From assembly GCA_037043015.1 (NCBI GenBank), contig CM073325.1, positions 21,307,001-21,371,000 on the forward strand: a stretch of DNA of 64,000 bases, given 5' to 3'. The notes under the pieces are model-generated. The model worked only from the letters and a program-made list of their open reading frames with translations, made no database searches and was not told the DNA's origin. Made by a program: the position numbers and the translations under genes. Every line of letters begins with the position of its first letter. Positions within the stretch are counted from its first letter, which is position 1. This DNA is from Bryum argenteum (Eukaryota; Streptophyta; Bryopsida; Bryales; Bryaceae). Shown piece after piece: positions 1-10,816 of this stretch.

Positions 1-2624
1 CGAACGAGAAGAGTGTTTTGTACATCATTATCGCCTGGTAACTTCACGTTCATCTTCCACTCCCAAGTGTGTGCGCTTTGCCAATCCTCGGGGGCTGGTG
101 GAACGTAGTAGCCGACCCCCCCTTGTGCAACATCCTCATAGTGGTTGCTGATAATTACAGGAATGAGGTCGCGAATATCATCAAGTTCTGACACATTCTT
201 CACCTCAGGAGCGGCCCACTTAGCCTTCGTAATTGGACTCAGTAATGTGCCAAAATCTTGGAGCTGTTCCATTCCTCCAGGGAAATACTTGGATACAGAT
301 AAACCAAAGAACTCCTCTATAGTTCTTGGTGAAGCCTCCCCGTTTTCCACCATCAAATGACGAATGATATTCTTGACCGCTTCTCTGCCCATGATCCGCT
401 CCACTGCACCAGAAAGAGTATGGGACTTTGGATCCTTTACTTCAACTCCATCAAAATAATATTTCTGGGGAGGCCTAATACCATCCGGACATACGGCCTT
501 TGCTGCACATGACTTCACAATACCCAGATATAGGGAATCCGGACACCTAGTCAATGGTTTAAACCATTGAGGAGTCATCCGCAATCGATTCGGCCGTGTA
601 TCCACGGCAACATCAAAGTCCTTTTTGCCGGCGAGTTCCTTCCATCTAGTCTCATCACCCTTGCTATGAAATAGGTGCCCATTCTCATAGTCCTTGCACA
701 CCTGAAGGATGGCCTCGAAGCATTCGTCACTTGGATTCCAAGCTTGATGCGTCAAGTTCACCAACCTGGATGCCAACGTCTTCGTGGTGATCATTTCATC
801 CTCCTTAGGTATCTTCTGGACAGCGCTGGCTGCAGCCACCAAAGCCCGCCCCCTACGAATATCGTCCGCGCGGATCAAACTGTTTGGCTTGCCATAGTGT
901 TTCCATATCTCTCGGAGCTTCTTCAGATCCTGAGACATCGTAGAAAGGTGTTTCCCCGTATGAGCCGCCATATTAAGCCGTACTGACTTCATTATGTACA
1001 TGATCGGATCATTGAAGACCACAAAAGTGGACCTCCGCTTCATGAAAGTGGACTCGTACTCAGATCGGTTGAGCGTCGCCGCCATGTAACGCTCCTTGGC
1101 GAGCTTACAAGCAGCTACAACGTGTTGACCATCGACAGGCTCCCAGATAATGTGCTCTTGTAGCCACTTGATCTTGGAAGCCTCGCTGCCGTATTCAGAG
1201 GTAGAAGCATACAAGTTATACACTCGTGTGAATTCTTGTACTGTGCCTTCCACCGGAAACGATACCCGCTCCATATGAACTTGACCATCGTTGGATGTCG
1301 TATGGACAATGTATTTCACTGGACGAAGTACCAACTTGGATACTTCGTTCCTCTTCAGATGATCGTGTAGCATGCTGTAGACTTCCTCTACCCTTTTCTC
1401 AGATAACAAACGATGGTTTGTATCAGGATTTTCCGGCGCAAGAATGTGATCAATATGGGCATAGAACTCAATTTCTCCCCACAATGATCCTCTTGCAATC
1501 TCCGCTCTTGTGGGTACAGGCGCATTTACAATTCGGGGCTGCGCAACACTAGGGACGATAGTTACATTTCTATTTGGTTCCTCCGTCTCCTCATCCGAAT
1601 AGTATAGAGACTCATCTACTACTGGTGATATATGCACTGAAGGTTCTGCTGTTGATGTCGAAGGTCCTCCTTGACTTCGAGATGATTCTCGGCCCGTACG
1701 AGAGACCCGACAAACTCCGGCTGTTGATCCCCTTCTGGCCGATACTTCAACGGTTGCACTAGGTACAACTATTGATCGTGGCGTGCTACCTTCAACAACA
1801 GTCTCGCCACGACCTGTCACCCGGCCCCTTCCACCGCGCAATAATGGATTTCTCCCAGACAACCTCTCAACATCAGTATCATGGGATGCTGGCTGCTCTT
1901 GGGAAGCAGACGCTACATTCCGCGATGCACCCCTAGCCCGCTTGGCAGGGCGACCACTTCCTTCAATATTGGCCGTCTGTGCCACCGGCTGCTCACGAGA
2001 CGCTTCTGGCAAACTTGTTGTCAGAGTATCTGGATCCGGTACTGGCTTGTGATCCAAAACATGCGGCTTCACAAACACTCGGGAAAGAGGATCACTATCA
2101 GCTGGTACCGTAGGAGTTCCCTGGCTCGCTGCTTGGGCCGGGTTCGCGACTTTCAATGCCTCAAACTTTATATGATCATTCATGAACCTCTGCAGATGCA
2201 CCCTTTTCTCTAGTGACAGTCCCATACATGCATCAACGTTTTTCCGACGAGCAGCACGCACATCTGAATGTGTAGAACTCCATCCCCGCTTGACAGCCTC
2301 GATGTGATCCAACAACCGTGGCCTCTTCAACAGTACTGCCGGAACTGGTTTGAAAATGAGCCTCTTAGAGAGCAATATCGGCTCCAATTCACGGTCGGGT
2401 TCTTGTTTGCAGGTCATGTATATCATGTGCGAAGGAAGGGTTCGTATGTTAGTGACCTCGCCAAACCTCTTCCCTAAAGCTGTCGCGTGATGTCCCTCAA
2501 CAATGGGATAAATTGTCATCCACAATACCACTTTGTTCGAATCTTCCACAGTCAACCACCAGCCATGTTCAGCCCATGGCCTCCGAGGAACACTCTCTTC
2601 CATAGTGCACTCTTCAGAACTCAT
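1..2624 (-). CDS. Large uncharacterised protein, C-terminus outside window
   Basis: Reading the minus strand from the ATG at 2622-2624, every codon stays open to the window edge, giving 874 codons with no stop, so this is a real coding exon truncated by the window. I do not recognise the family. The N-terminal 60 residues are tryptophan rich (PWAEHGWWLTVED, then VVLWMTIYPIVEGHH). Residues of roughly 190-340 look disordered and basic, with GRPAKRARG and GRGRVTGRG stretches that resemble nuclear or AT-hook-like sequence. The C-terminal half looks folded and ends at the edge after WEWKMNVKLPGDN. The ATG directly follows AATTCAG|GT, so an upstream intron is possible. It is divergent to the DUF7869 gene at 7178, with a repeat-filled gap between. 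It could be a second gene of a mobile element or a host gene; I cannot tell. Confidence 0.72.
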   Translation of the reverse strand, partial: MSSEECTMEESVPRRPWAEHGWWLTVEDSNKVVLWMTIYPIVEGHHATALGKRFGEVTNIRTLPSHMIYMTCKQEPDRELEPILLSKRLIFKPVPAVLLKRPRLLDHIEAVKRGWSSTHSDVRAARRKNVDACMGLSLEKRVHLQRFMNDHIKFEALKVANPAQAASQGTPTVPADSDPLSRVFVKPHVLDHKPVPDPDTLTTSLPEASREQPVAQTANIEGSGRPAKRARGASRNVASASQEQPASHDTDVERLSGRNPLLRGGRGRVTGRGETVVEGSTPRSIVVPSATVEVSARRGSTAGVCRVSRTGRESSRSQGGPSTSTAEPSVHISPVVDESLYYSDEETEEPNRNVTIVPSVAQPRIVNAPVPTRAEIARGSLWGEIEFYAHIDHILAPENPDTNHRLLSEKRVEEVYSMLHDHLKRNEVSKLVLRPVKYIVHTTSNDGQVHMERVSFPVEGTVQEFTRVYNLYASTSEYGSEASKIKWLQEHIIWEPVDGQHVVAACKLAKERYMAATLNRSEYESTFMKRRSTFVVFNDPIMYIMKSVRLNMAAHTGKHLSTMSQDLKKLREIWKHYGKPNSLIRADDIRRGRALVAAASAVQKIPKEDEMITTKTLASRLVNLTHQAWNPSDECFEAILQVCKDYENGHLFHSKGDETRWKELAGKKDFDVAVDTRPNRLRMTPQWFKPLTRCPDSLYLGIVKSCAAKAVCPDGIRPPQKYYFDGVEVKDPKSHTLSGAVERIMGREAVKNIIRHLMVENGEASPRTIEEFFGLSVSKYFPGGMEQLQDFGTLLSPITKAKWAAPEVKNVSELDDIRDLIPVIISNHYEDVAQGGVGYYVPPAPEDWQSAHTWEWKMNVKLPGDNDVQNTLLV

Positions 2625-3101
2625 ACCTGAATTTGAACACATAAAAATTGAAACAATCAACTTTTATTGTACGGATTGAAAGATTATAGTGTTTAACCCC
2701 TATTCCCAAAGTCCTTTCTAATGACTTCTGGAATTTCAAGCAAATTTGTGTAACCTCAAAATTTGATAAGAATTTTTGAAACTCTTTTTGAAGATAGGGA
2801 ATCAGATAAACTTTCTTGAAGATAGGGAATCAGAAATATAATTTTTTCAAAAATGGTGCCCAAAAAAGAAGTTATGCCATTCTAAGCCTAAAAAGTAATT
2901 CAAAGGGCAACAAAAAAAAAACTTAGAAAAGAGGTTTAAAATTTTATATGAAATTTTTTAGTCAAAGATTATGTTTTTACCTTTAATTGAAGCTTTGATT
3001 TATTCTCTTTGGATTAGTGATGAGGAAGTTATGAACAATTTTGTTTTTCAAGCAATCTAAGCATTTTGTTGAAAAAATAAACTTTAAAGTTTATCTTAGA
3101 A
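2625..3101. other. AT-rich non-coding stretch
   Basis: No open frame or conserved motif is visible. The sequence is A/T rich with short homopolymer runs. It would hold the 5' leader and promoter of the minus-strand gene that starts at 2624. Confidence 0.5.
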
Positions 3102-5618
3102 TGCAGTTTTAATAATTTTCCAAAGAAAATTGTTGGACAAGGTTATGTTTGTTTGTTAGAACAACCTCACCGTTGGGATTATTTTGTTTCAATTCCATCT
3201 TAGAGCTATCAACAATTTAGTTTATTTTCTAATTTTGGACGTACTTCTACATGATAATTTCTTCATGAGTGAAGATTAAGTATTTATTTGCTATTTTTTT
3301 TTTCTTAGATCCCTAATTCAGTTTTTAAATAAAATAAAAAAAAACTAAAATCAAGAATACAAAAAAATTTAAATAAAAATGTGTAAGGCCAAAACAACTA
3401 GTTGAATGAGGTGCAAAATAACTTATTTCCTTCACTTAAAATGCAAATATTTTGCAATCTACATGGTCAAGGTTTCTAAGAATTCTTCAACACATTTTTT
3501 TATTAGTCAACTATAAGATCCTACGGTTGGATATACAAAAAAAAATATAAATTTCTACCCTTTGCAATGGAAATGATACTTTTCATTAGTTTTTGATAGA
3601 AAAAAGGCCTTGGGAATTTGACAATTTTATGGTTTCTAGGGGGGGGGGGTTTATATTGGAGGGTATGAACTTGGGTTTTAGGGTTTCTGGGGTTGGTTTT
3701 GGGAAGGATATCAATCCAAGATTTAGGGTTTCCAGGGACGAACACTAGGTCTAGGGTATCAACTGGATTCCCGGGTATCAGCTAGGTATGGTGGCGTCGT
3801 TGGTTTTCTCCTCGGAGGTGTGAGGCCTCAGAACCCCGAGGGTTCTCATTTCACCGAGGGAGTGAGGCATGAGCGAAGGAGGAGCAAGTATTGCTGCTAC
3901 TCCCGACTACACTTGGAGGTGTCAGTAGCCGCTCGCACATGAGGAGGATGGCAGCCCGTTGCAGCCAGCTGCCGGGAAGTCTGCTGGTCCCTTTTCACAG
4001 CAAACCCAGCAACTTCTGGATAAGTCGCCGCCGCAAATGCAAGCTGTAAGCTCGCAGCCGCAGATGCAGGCTGCTGCAGCTGGCGCCGCAGATGCAGGCT
4101 GCTGCAGCTGGCGCCGCAGATGCAGGCTGCTGCAGCTGGCGCCGCAGATGCAGGCTGCTGCAGCTGGCGCCGCAGATGCAGGCTGCTGCAGCTGCCGCCG
4201 CAGATGCAAGCTGCTGCAGCTGACGCCGCTGCAGCCTCTCTTGACTAACGAGAGTGGAGGAGAGCGGGCTGCGACGTATGTTTGGTAAGCTGCAGGAGCT
4301 GGCTGTGAGGAGCGGTTTAGAAAACTTGGCATTTCAAAATCGCCGCGATTGTGGACGAGCAGCCGGGGAAGTTTATCCGACCGCTGGCTGCGAGGAGCGA
4401 CCAGTTTGCGAGGAGTGGTGGGAGCGACCAATTTGCGAGGTCTGCAGAAGCAGGGTGTGGGAGGCAAACTCTTACTTGTTGCATGCAGGACCAGTTCTAC
4501 ACGTTCATGTTCAACGCGCACGCGTGGCTACCCATACGCCCTCCTGCCGCTCAACACCTCCCTTGCTTGCATATTCTCTCCCTCTTTTGGTCTCTCAAGG
4601 GTTTGAGGCCTCAGACCCCTCACCTTTTCCAGAAGGTTTCAAGGTGGTTATGGCGGTTTAGGGTTTGAAGGTGGCTATAGTGGTTTAGGGTTTTAAAGTG
4701 GCTGTAGCGGCCGTGGCGGTTTAGGATTTCAAGGTGGCTAGGGTTAGGAGTTACTGGAAGCTTAACAAGTTATAGAAGATTACAAATTGTATATGACACC
4801 TTATTTTTAACCATTTGCTACTTTTGAATTGGACATGGAGGCGTACCTTTAACTTGGTGTGTCAATTCTGCCTTCAATCACCGTCAAATTTGTATCAATC
4901 CTTTGCCTTGAATCTCAATGAACCTATACATAGATAAACAACAAGGTTAGATACATGTTGGGTTCTTTGTGAGAACTTGATAGTGTTTTTGTGCTGCTCA
5001 CCTCTTGAAGCAAGAACAAAAGAGGTTGCTAGGGTTTCAAGTGTCTCATTTATAGTAGAACTGCCAAAAATGGCGCAGTGCCGAAAATAGAGCCCTAGCA
5101 ACCTAAACTGAGAGGTACATAATAGCTTTCTCATGAAACAGTACCATGTACTTACTACAGACATTACAGGGTGGCACTTTAGGGCGCCATTTTAGGAACA
5201 CCTATATTTTCAACTTCAAAAATTCATAACTCAGTGTAGAAGAGTCCAAAATTGATGATTCCACTTGCTCTAGATTCCTCCTAATTTTCCTCATGCACTA
5301 AAATTTCTTGCACAGGTAGCATCCCTGTAGGTTTCATGTACTAAAAATTGCGCCATTATTGGACACCTTACTATATAAGTGTGCATGTATTTGGTTTTTA
5401 AAAGTTAAAGGTACAGTAAAGTTCTAGTTAAAGTCTAAAAGTTACCTTCACTCATTTAAAAATCATTACGTAGAAGTACATCAAAAATTGAAAATTAAAC
5501 TAAATTGTTGATAGCTCTAAGATGGAATTCGAAAACAATAATCCCAACGGTGAGGTTGTTCTTACAAATAGACATAACCTTGTCCGACAAATTTTTTTGG
5601 AAAATTATTAAAATTGCA
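3102..5618. mobile_element. 2.5 kb element with long inverted ends
   Basis: Positions 3102-3274 and the reverse complement of 5445-5618 align over about 175 bases with only scattered mismatches. Both begin TGCA(G/A)TTTTAATAATTTTCC and share ACAACCTCACCGTTGGGATT and CTATCAACAATTTAGTTT. This is the structure of a non-autonomous DNA transposon. I see no open frame that looks like a transposase. The core (about 3780-4780) is GC rich, unlike the AT-rich arms, and carries a 28 bp tandem repeat and several GGGTTT-type motifs, so it may be captured DNA. I could not find a clear target site duplication. Its right end abuts the 22 bp inverted repeat of the next element at 5620. Confidence 0.6.
4057..4224 (+). 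repeat. 28 bp tandem repeat, about 6 copies
   Basis: Units start at 4057, 4085, 4113, 4141, 4169 and 4197; the last is diverged. The unit begins GCCGCAGATGCAGGCTGCTG. Because 28 is not a multiple of three, each frame reads different alanine, cysteine or leucine-rich peptides, so the open frames over it are probably by-products of the repeat. Confidence 0.9.
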
Positions 5619-5619
5619 A

Positions 5620-5659
5620 GCAATTAAGCAATTATGCACTTCGGGAATTGCTTAATTGC
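5620..5659. repeat. Perfect 14 bp inverted repeat (hairpin)
   Basis: GCAATTAAGCAATT at 5620-5633 and its exact reverse complement at 5646-5659 enclose a 12-base loop. The right arm with four more bases (AATTGCTTAATTGCGTGT) recurs at 10803-10820. The hairpin sits at the junction between two mobile elements. Confidence 0.85.
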
Positions 5660-5663
5660 GTGT

Positions 5664-7177
5664 ACAATTTTTTTCAATATGCCACATCTAATCTTGATTG
5701 CTACAAATTGGTGTACTAGGAGCTAACATCATGCTGTACATGATGGTAATAAATTTAGACATTTTGTAGAGCAAATTCGTAATACCAAATGGAGTCAAAG
5801 TTTGCTAATCCACTTAGTGTAGGAAAGAAAATGAAGCGATCCTTCTACTTTAAACACTGTAGTGTTTTAATCTGTACGCTCAAAATTTGATAAATTTTTG
5901 TGAGTAGCTAATTTAAAAAGTCTGAATTGAGATCCTACGGTAAAGATTAGGATATATTTACATGCCCATATTTTACTGTGAATAATACAAAAAATTAATT
6001 TAACAAGCACCTTACACTTTTGGATTGAACTAACATGTATCTTTTGGAGGTCATTTCAAAATTATTGGTTGAAATATGTCATTATACATGTAGACTACTA
6101 CGGCCTCTAGTAGCACCTTACGATGTTTTAGGGTTAAGAGGGTAGCGCTCATAGTTCTCTAGATGGTTGTAAACGTCAAAATAGATAGTACTAAATTAAA
6201 GTTGTATATATTTGTAATCTTTTTGTGTAAAATTTGTTTTTGCAGTGTATTTTTTGAATATGGAAGGATATCAAATGGGTGGAAGTGCAGGTAAATGTAA
6301 TTACCTAAAAACTATAAAAAAAATCCGAAATTGTTAGAAAATTTATACTAGATTGCTTGTGATAAAAGCTTCGTAGATGTTTTTTTTTTTTTTTTTTTTT
6401 TAATTTTTTAATTTATTTATTCATGGTTTAAAAATTAGTACCATTGAAAGTTAAAATGGGGACTTTGGGAAGGTACAAATTTTTTGATAGGAGTGTCTAT
6501 TGACATTGAAAAAAAATCATTCATACATATAGAAAAAATTAGCTACTTTGAAAATGTTCAAAAAGAATTAATTGTCTTCAGAATGGAATACCATTTTTAC
6601 CCAATGCAAACATTTTCACACATTGTCGGACAAGGTAACAAAAAAACCTTTTTTTTTTTTTTTACATAAAACTCATAGATCTTCAAATCTTTCACATTTT
6701 GTTTTTCTTCTACAAGATGTGGTATAAAACTTCTTTTTGGTCATTTAGGGGTTAATGACAACCAAAAGTATAGGTTATGACAAATAGCAAACCTTTGTAT
6801 GAAGTTGAACTGGCAGTAATGTGATAAAAGTGAGTTGGTTAAACTCTAATAGTATGTAGAAATAAGTATATTTATATGTTTCGATATATATGGTGGCAAG
6901 TATAAAATTTAACAAATCTACCAAAGTTTCTATTTTGGAAGTTCAAATATAAAAAAAACCAACTAACAGTATACGTGACAAGATTAAGTAGTGGAATAAT
7001 GACATGGAATCTAATATATGTAAAATACAACTTGAATTGTCGTGGAAGGTGAACACATGGAAGTCCGTCCAAAATCACGGTTGTTACATAATTTATGTAC
7101 CGCCAAGTTATCCAATTCTTATAATTTTATTACTATTTTGTCAATATCAGGTTGATAGTCAAGCGATAGCAATTATA
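5664..7177. other. AT-rich 5' region of the DUF7869 element
   Basis: I see no gene. There is a T run at about 6380-6401. The frame of the downstream gene is open from 7004, but 7004-7177 has the same AT-rich character as the non-coding DNA. TTTTGTCAATATCAG|GTTG near 7141-7151 looks like the end of an intron. Confidence 0.5.
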
Positions 7178-10100
7178 ATGGAAAACAACACAGTTGAAAC
7201 TCCTGTGGTAACCATGAATATTCGAGGAGGTGATATCTCATTCAATAGCTCAATGGGTTCACGATTACTACGGGCGGCGCGAGCGAGACAACTACAAGAT
7301 GGATTAGTTGATGTATGTATATTTCAAGAAAATAGCAGAGTAGAATTGTTCTCTGATACTGGAGCAGTCGTAGGCATGGCGATTATGGAAAATGCATTCA
7401 GAAGTGGCATGGAATTGAATGGAATGACATTATTTCCCTCCGAGGTGGCGGTGCGTATCACTCGTGTAGACGACAAATTACATTGGACCGGGGAAGTAGT
7501 TGGAGAACGTTTAGGATTGTGTATGGGATTGAATATTCGTTGGGAACGCTCATTGGTACATGTAGTGGCTCCAGATTCTAATATTCCCAACACCCAAAAT
7601 GACGAGGGATCTCAGACGCCACCTATACGGATGATGCCTCCGATATTTGATTTCCATGAGCAGTTTCATACACCGGGCTTGAATGAGAGATCACGAAGAA
7701 GTAGTCAAGCCTCAAATCCCGTAGATGAAAATTCACCATTTTCCCAATCTCCTTCCAACAACATCCGAGATCTACCGCATGTCGATGGGTTGGCACACGT
7801 AAGACAAACGCGCCGACAATATTCTATGCAAAATAGGACAAGACAAGTTGCAAGGGAGAGAAGGTCAGCTGATGGTGCACAAGCTAAAGTAACATTGATA
7901 AGCGTCCAAGATGCAATTACAAAAGGAGGATGCAAGAGAAATTGTTTAACGGATATTCCGGCAAGGTATATCTTGGACATGCGGTACAATGCATGGGGGT
8001 CTAAGTATCCAATCCGGAGTACATGGGTGAGGCAAATGTTGCTTTCTTTTTATACACAAACGGAAGGAAATCGTAAGGATAAGTTTGTGACAAAGTTGGA
8101 CGGCAAAGGGGTTTGCAATGCGTGCTATGCTGTAGCGGTTGGATATTCACAACGGCGTTTCAAGGACTTGAAAAAAGACTGTTTGATATATGGCAGGGTG
8201 ACGGCTATTCATGGTAATACCCTCTCAGATCCGGTTAGAGAGAGTACTAGAATGTCTGCTGCTGAGGCGTGCTTTAAGTGCTTCGTGGATGAAGCGGGTT
8301 GTCCTCAACCTCACCGTTCCATTCGTCGCAAGAGTGACAATGAGGTCCTACCGCTCATTCTTCTCCCCATGAATACAGTAAAATTTGATGTATTCAACTA
8401 TGTGAATGAGGAGGTGAAGAGAATTTGTAATGGTGATACCATATCCATGAGCTCCTTCCGAAGGATGTGGCGCCTAAGGTTTCCCCATGTCCAGGTACCT
8501 CCGTTCTCAAGGTTCTCAAAATGCTATCACTGTTGGGAATACAAATGTGCCATGGAAGGGACAACCAATGCCGATGCCAAGATAAAGATCAAGGAGGTGT
8601 TCATGAAACATCTGTTTTATCAAATGGAAGAACGCAGAGATTATTGGATATTCAAGAGGTCCTGTTATATCAACCCTGAGATGTACATGTGCATCATAGT
8701 AGATGGCATGGACCAAAACACAACTATGGTACCGCGAATGCGTCAGACCGTGAAAAATATTGAAAACCGGTTTGTGAAGACCCATCTCTGCGGGGCCTTG
8801 GTACATGGGATTGGATTATACTGTGATGTGTGGTTTGGGGCTCACCACAAGCATGATAGCAATCAAGTTGTAAGTACATTGGTGCATGCGATAGGAGACG
8901 TGTTTCAGAGGAAGGGATTCGTGCCACCCACGTTACGTATTCAAGCAGACAACTGCACACGGGAGAACAAAAACATTTATATGTTCGCACTGTGTGCAAC
9001 TTTGGTTGGATTGGGATTCTTTCAGGAAGTGGAACTATCCTTCCTCATTGTGGGCCATACGCATGAAGATATTGATCAACGATTTAGTTGTATTTCAAAC
9101 ACGCTGAAAAGGACGGACGTGAACTCTTTGAAGGAAATGTTTACTCTCATTGAACAGGGAACTTCCCCCACGGAGGCATTTGTAAGCGTCCGACTTTTAG
9201 AGAATGTGTGGGATTGGAAGAAGTTCATAACCCCGTACCTACTCACCGGATCGGATTCATTAACAGGCATCACGTTTCCACACCACATGAGATTCTACTC
9301 GAGCAATTGCAGAGGTGCTTGTGAGGTGAAGGTCCAACATAAGCACTATTGCAAGGATGCTTGGAGACCGGAGAGAGGGGACCGGACATTAGAATCCATC
9401 CCGAATAGGGTAGAGCGTCCCGATTTTGCGACCGTATATGCTGCAGATGAACGGGAGCTGAAGGCGTTGGATGACTTCATTGCGTACAAAGAGAGGTGCA
9501 TTCAAAGATTTCAGTACGTGGATGTGAACCGGGATGCAAAACAAGAAGCACAGAGGTTAAAACAGTATCTAAGAGATTTTCCAAAAAAGGACCGCAGTGC
9601 CGATCATGAATCATCGCCATTTTGGCTGTCAGATGTGTCTGATACCCAACCTACAAGATCTGTCCCCTCGGTAGCGGAGGAGAATACGATTGTTGAAACT
9701 TGCGAGTTATCAGTTGTCGATCAGATTGTGGGCATGCTTCCAAGTGTAAAGGCTCGGGGATATTTTGGACCACGAAGGGAGAGACCATCTAATCAAGCAG
9801 TGCGTGCTACACGACGAACAGGCCGGGACCGAAGCAACGAGGAGAACTTTGTAGGAGACCAAGAAGAAGGTAGCAGTGATCCATTTCCCCCGTTTAATCC
9901 CCAAGCAGACATCAGTATTGGTCAATTCGTTGCATTGAGTGTTGTTCGAGAGGAGGTAGCAGCAGGCGTGCCCTTTTACATAGGAAAGGTGATTGAAGAG
10001 GGAAAAAACTCATGGAGGTTGAAGATTAAAGTGTGTTGGTATTGTCCCATTATGAGAGAAGGGGTTGTTGAAGAACCAGGGTCCATTGCACAACGCTATA

Positions 10101-10369
10101 CAAATTGCATGGAGTCATTGTGGGAGCCATCCGGTGAGAGGCACAGTTGGGTACCGAAGGAGGCGTGTATTTTTTCCTGGATTGACCAACAACCCGTACC
10201 GGTGAATACTGTTCATCCAAGGGAGAAGCGCATAGTTTATGGAGTGCAAGTTGAGAGCAGAATTCGTATTTTTCAGTCCGTAAAGGCACACATTTTTGAA
10301 TATATAGCCATGCAAACAGAAGCTATTGATGATGAACGTTTACAGGCAGCCTTAAATACCAGGGAGTAG
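7178..10369 (+). CDS. DUF7869-type protein, possible transposase
   Basis: This single exon encodes 1063 residues from the chosen ATG at 7178. An in-frame ATG at 7004 exists, but the 58 codons between look intronic. The central part matches the DUF7869 pattern: a hydrophobic strand ending in an aspartate (IIVDGMDQNT, near 8692-8715), then LRIQADNCTRENKN (near 8934-8975), then FLIVGHTHEDIDQRF (near 9043-9085). Acidic residues on three consecutive core motifs resemble the layout of an RNase H-like DDE/D nuclease. That reading is inference; DUF7869 has no assigned activity that I know of. The N-terminal 270 residues are variable, and a cysteine-containing region (KGVCNACYAVAVGYS) precedes the core. 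The C-terminus has an SH3-like or BAH-like feel but is not assignable. The gene sits between 22 bp inverted repeats and has no internal stops. Confidence 0.75.
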   Translation: MENNTVETPVVTMNIRGGDISFNSSMGSRLLRAARARQLQDGLVDVCIFQENSRVELFSDTGAVVGMAIMENAFRSGMELNGMTLFPSEVAVRITRVDDKLHWTGEVVGERLGLCMGLNIRWERSLVHVVAPDSNIPNTQNDEGSQTPPIRMMPPIFDFHEQFHTPGLNERSRRSSQASNPVDENSPFSQSPSNNIRDLPHVDGLAHVRQTRRQYSMQNRTRQVARERRSADGAQAKVTLISVQDAITKGGCKRNCLTDIPARYILDMRYNAWGSKYPIRSTWVRQMLLSFYTQTEGNRKDKFVTKLDGKGVCNACYAVAVGYSQRRFKDLKKDCLIYGRVTAIHGNTLSDPVRESTRMSAAEACFKCFVDEAGCPQPHRSIRRKSDNEVLPLILLPMNTVKFDVFNYVNEEVKRICNGDTISMSSFRRMWRLRFPHVQVPPFSRFSKCYHCWEYKCAMEGTTNADAKIKIKEVFMKHLFYQMEERRDYWIFKRSCYINPEMYMCIIVDGMDQNTTMVPRMRQTVKNIENRFVKTHLCGALVHGIGLYCDVWFGAHHKHDSNQVVSTLVHAIGDVFQRKGFVPPTLRIQADNCTRENKNIYMFALCATLVGLGFFQEVELSFLIVGHTHEDIDQRFSCISNTLKRTDVNSLKEMFTLIEQGTSPTEAFVSVRLLENVWDWKKFITPYLLTGSDSLTGITFPHHMRFYSSNCRGACEVKVQHKHYCKDAWRPERGDRTLESIPNRVERPDFATVYAADERELKALDDFIAYKERCIQRFQYVDVNRDAKQEAQRLKQYLRDFPKKDRSADHESSPFWLSDVSDTQPTRSVPSVAEENTIVETCELSVVDQIVGMLPSVKARGYFGPRRERPSNQAVRATRRTGRDRSNEENFVGDQEEGSSDPFPPFNPQADISIGQFVALSVVREEVAAGVPFYIGKVIEEGKNSWRLKIKVCWYCPIMREGVVEEPGSIAQRYTNCMESLWEPSGERHSWVPKEACIFSWIDQQPVPVNTVHPREKRIVYGVQVESRIRIFQSVKAHIFEYIAMQTEAIDDERLQAALNTRE

Positions 10370-10816
10370 GTCATGACTAGGGTACATTTACCGTGCTTTG
10401 TATGGTAATTGATATGAAGTATTTATTTATGAATGAGTTAAAAGTATCTGATGAAGGTACATTGGTAGATGTTTAGTCAGATATGACTACAAGGATTGAG
10501 GTAACAGCAACATTTGTATCCACAAGTATACTTATAAATGCATCATATTTATTATTTTTGGGGTATTTTGAGTCATGTCGCAAGCAAGACTTCACCATAT
10601 TAATTGACGAGTATTACAAATGATTATTGAGGACATTATCAAAAAATACTTGTTCTCTAACATGTATTATTGTACAAAAATTATATGGTTTTCAACTAGT
10701 GACCTTTTTTATAAAAGCCCATCCACCAAGCCATATATTTGAGTTTTGAAGTGCACATTGGAGGTTATATACATAAGTGCACTTTTAGAAGTACAAGTGC
10801 ATAATTGCTTAATTGC
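10370..10816. other. 3' region and right end of the DUF7869 element
   Basis: AT-rich, no gene. The stretch 10720-10816 is homologous to 25757-25870 in reverse orientation and ends in the 22 bp inverted repeat. Confidence 0.55.

Larger units (their letters stand above)
5620..10816 (+). mobile_element. Putative DNA transposon with DUF7869 gene
   Basis: The 22 bases at 5620-5641, which begin GCAATTAAGCAATTATGCAC, recur as an exact reverse complement at 10795-10816. They bracket 5.2 kb that contains one large gene (7178-10369) and AT-rich flanks. The subterminal 100 bases before 10816 are also found, in the opposite orientation, at about 25757-25870. That indicates a repeated terminus rather than chance. 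A target site duplication is not obvious, so the exact ends may be off by several bases. Assigning the DUF7869 product as the transposase is inference. Confidence 0.6.

Noticed and set aside
4040-4232. CRISPR array
   Set aside because: The 28 bp units are contiguous with no spacers, and the context is a plant nuclear genome.
3959-4668. Alanine/glutamine or cysteine-rich open frames over the 28 bp repeat, both strands
   Set aside because: The repeat keeps several frames open without selection, and no conserved domain or consistent frame is present.
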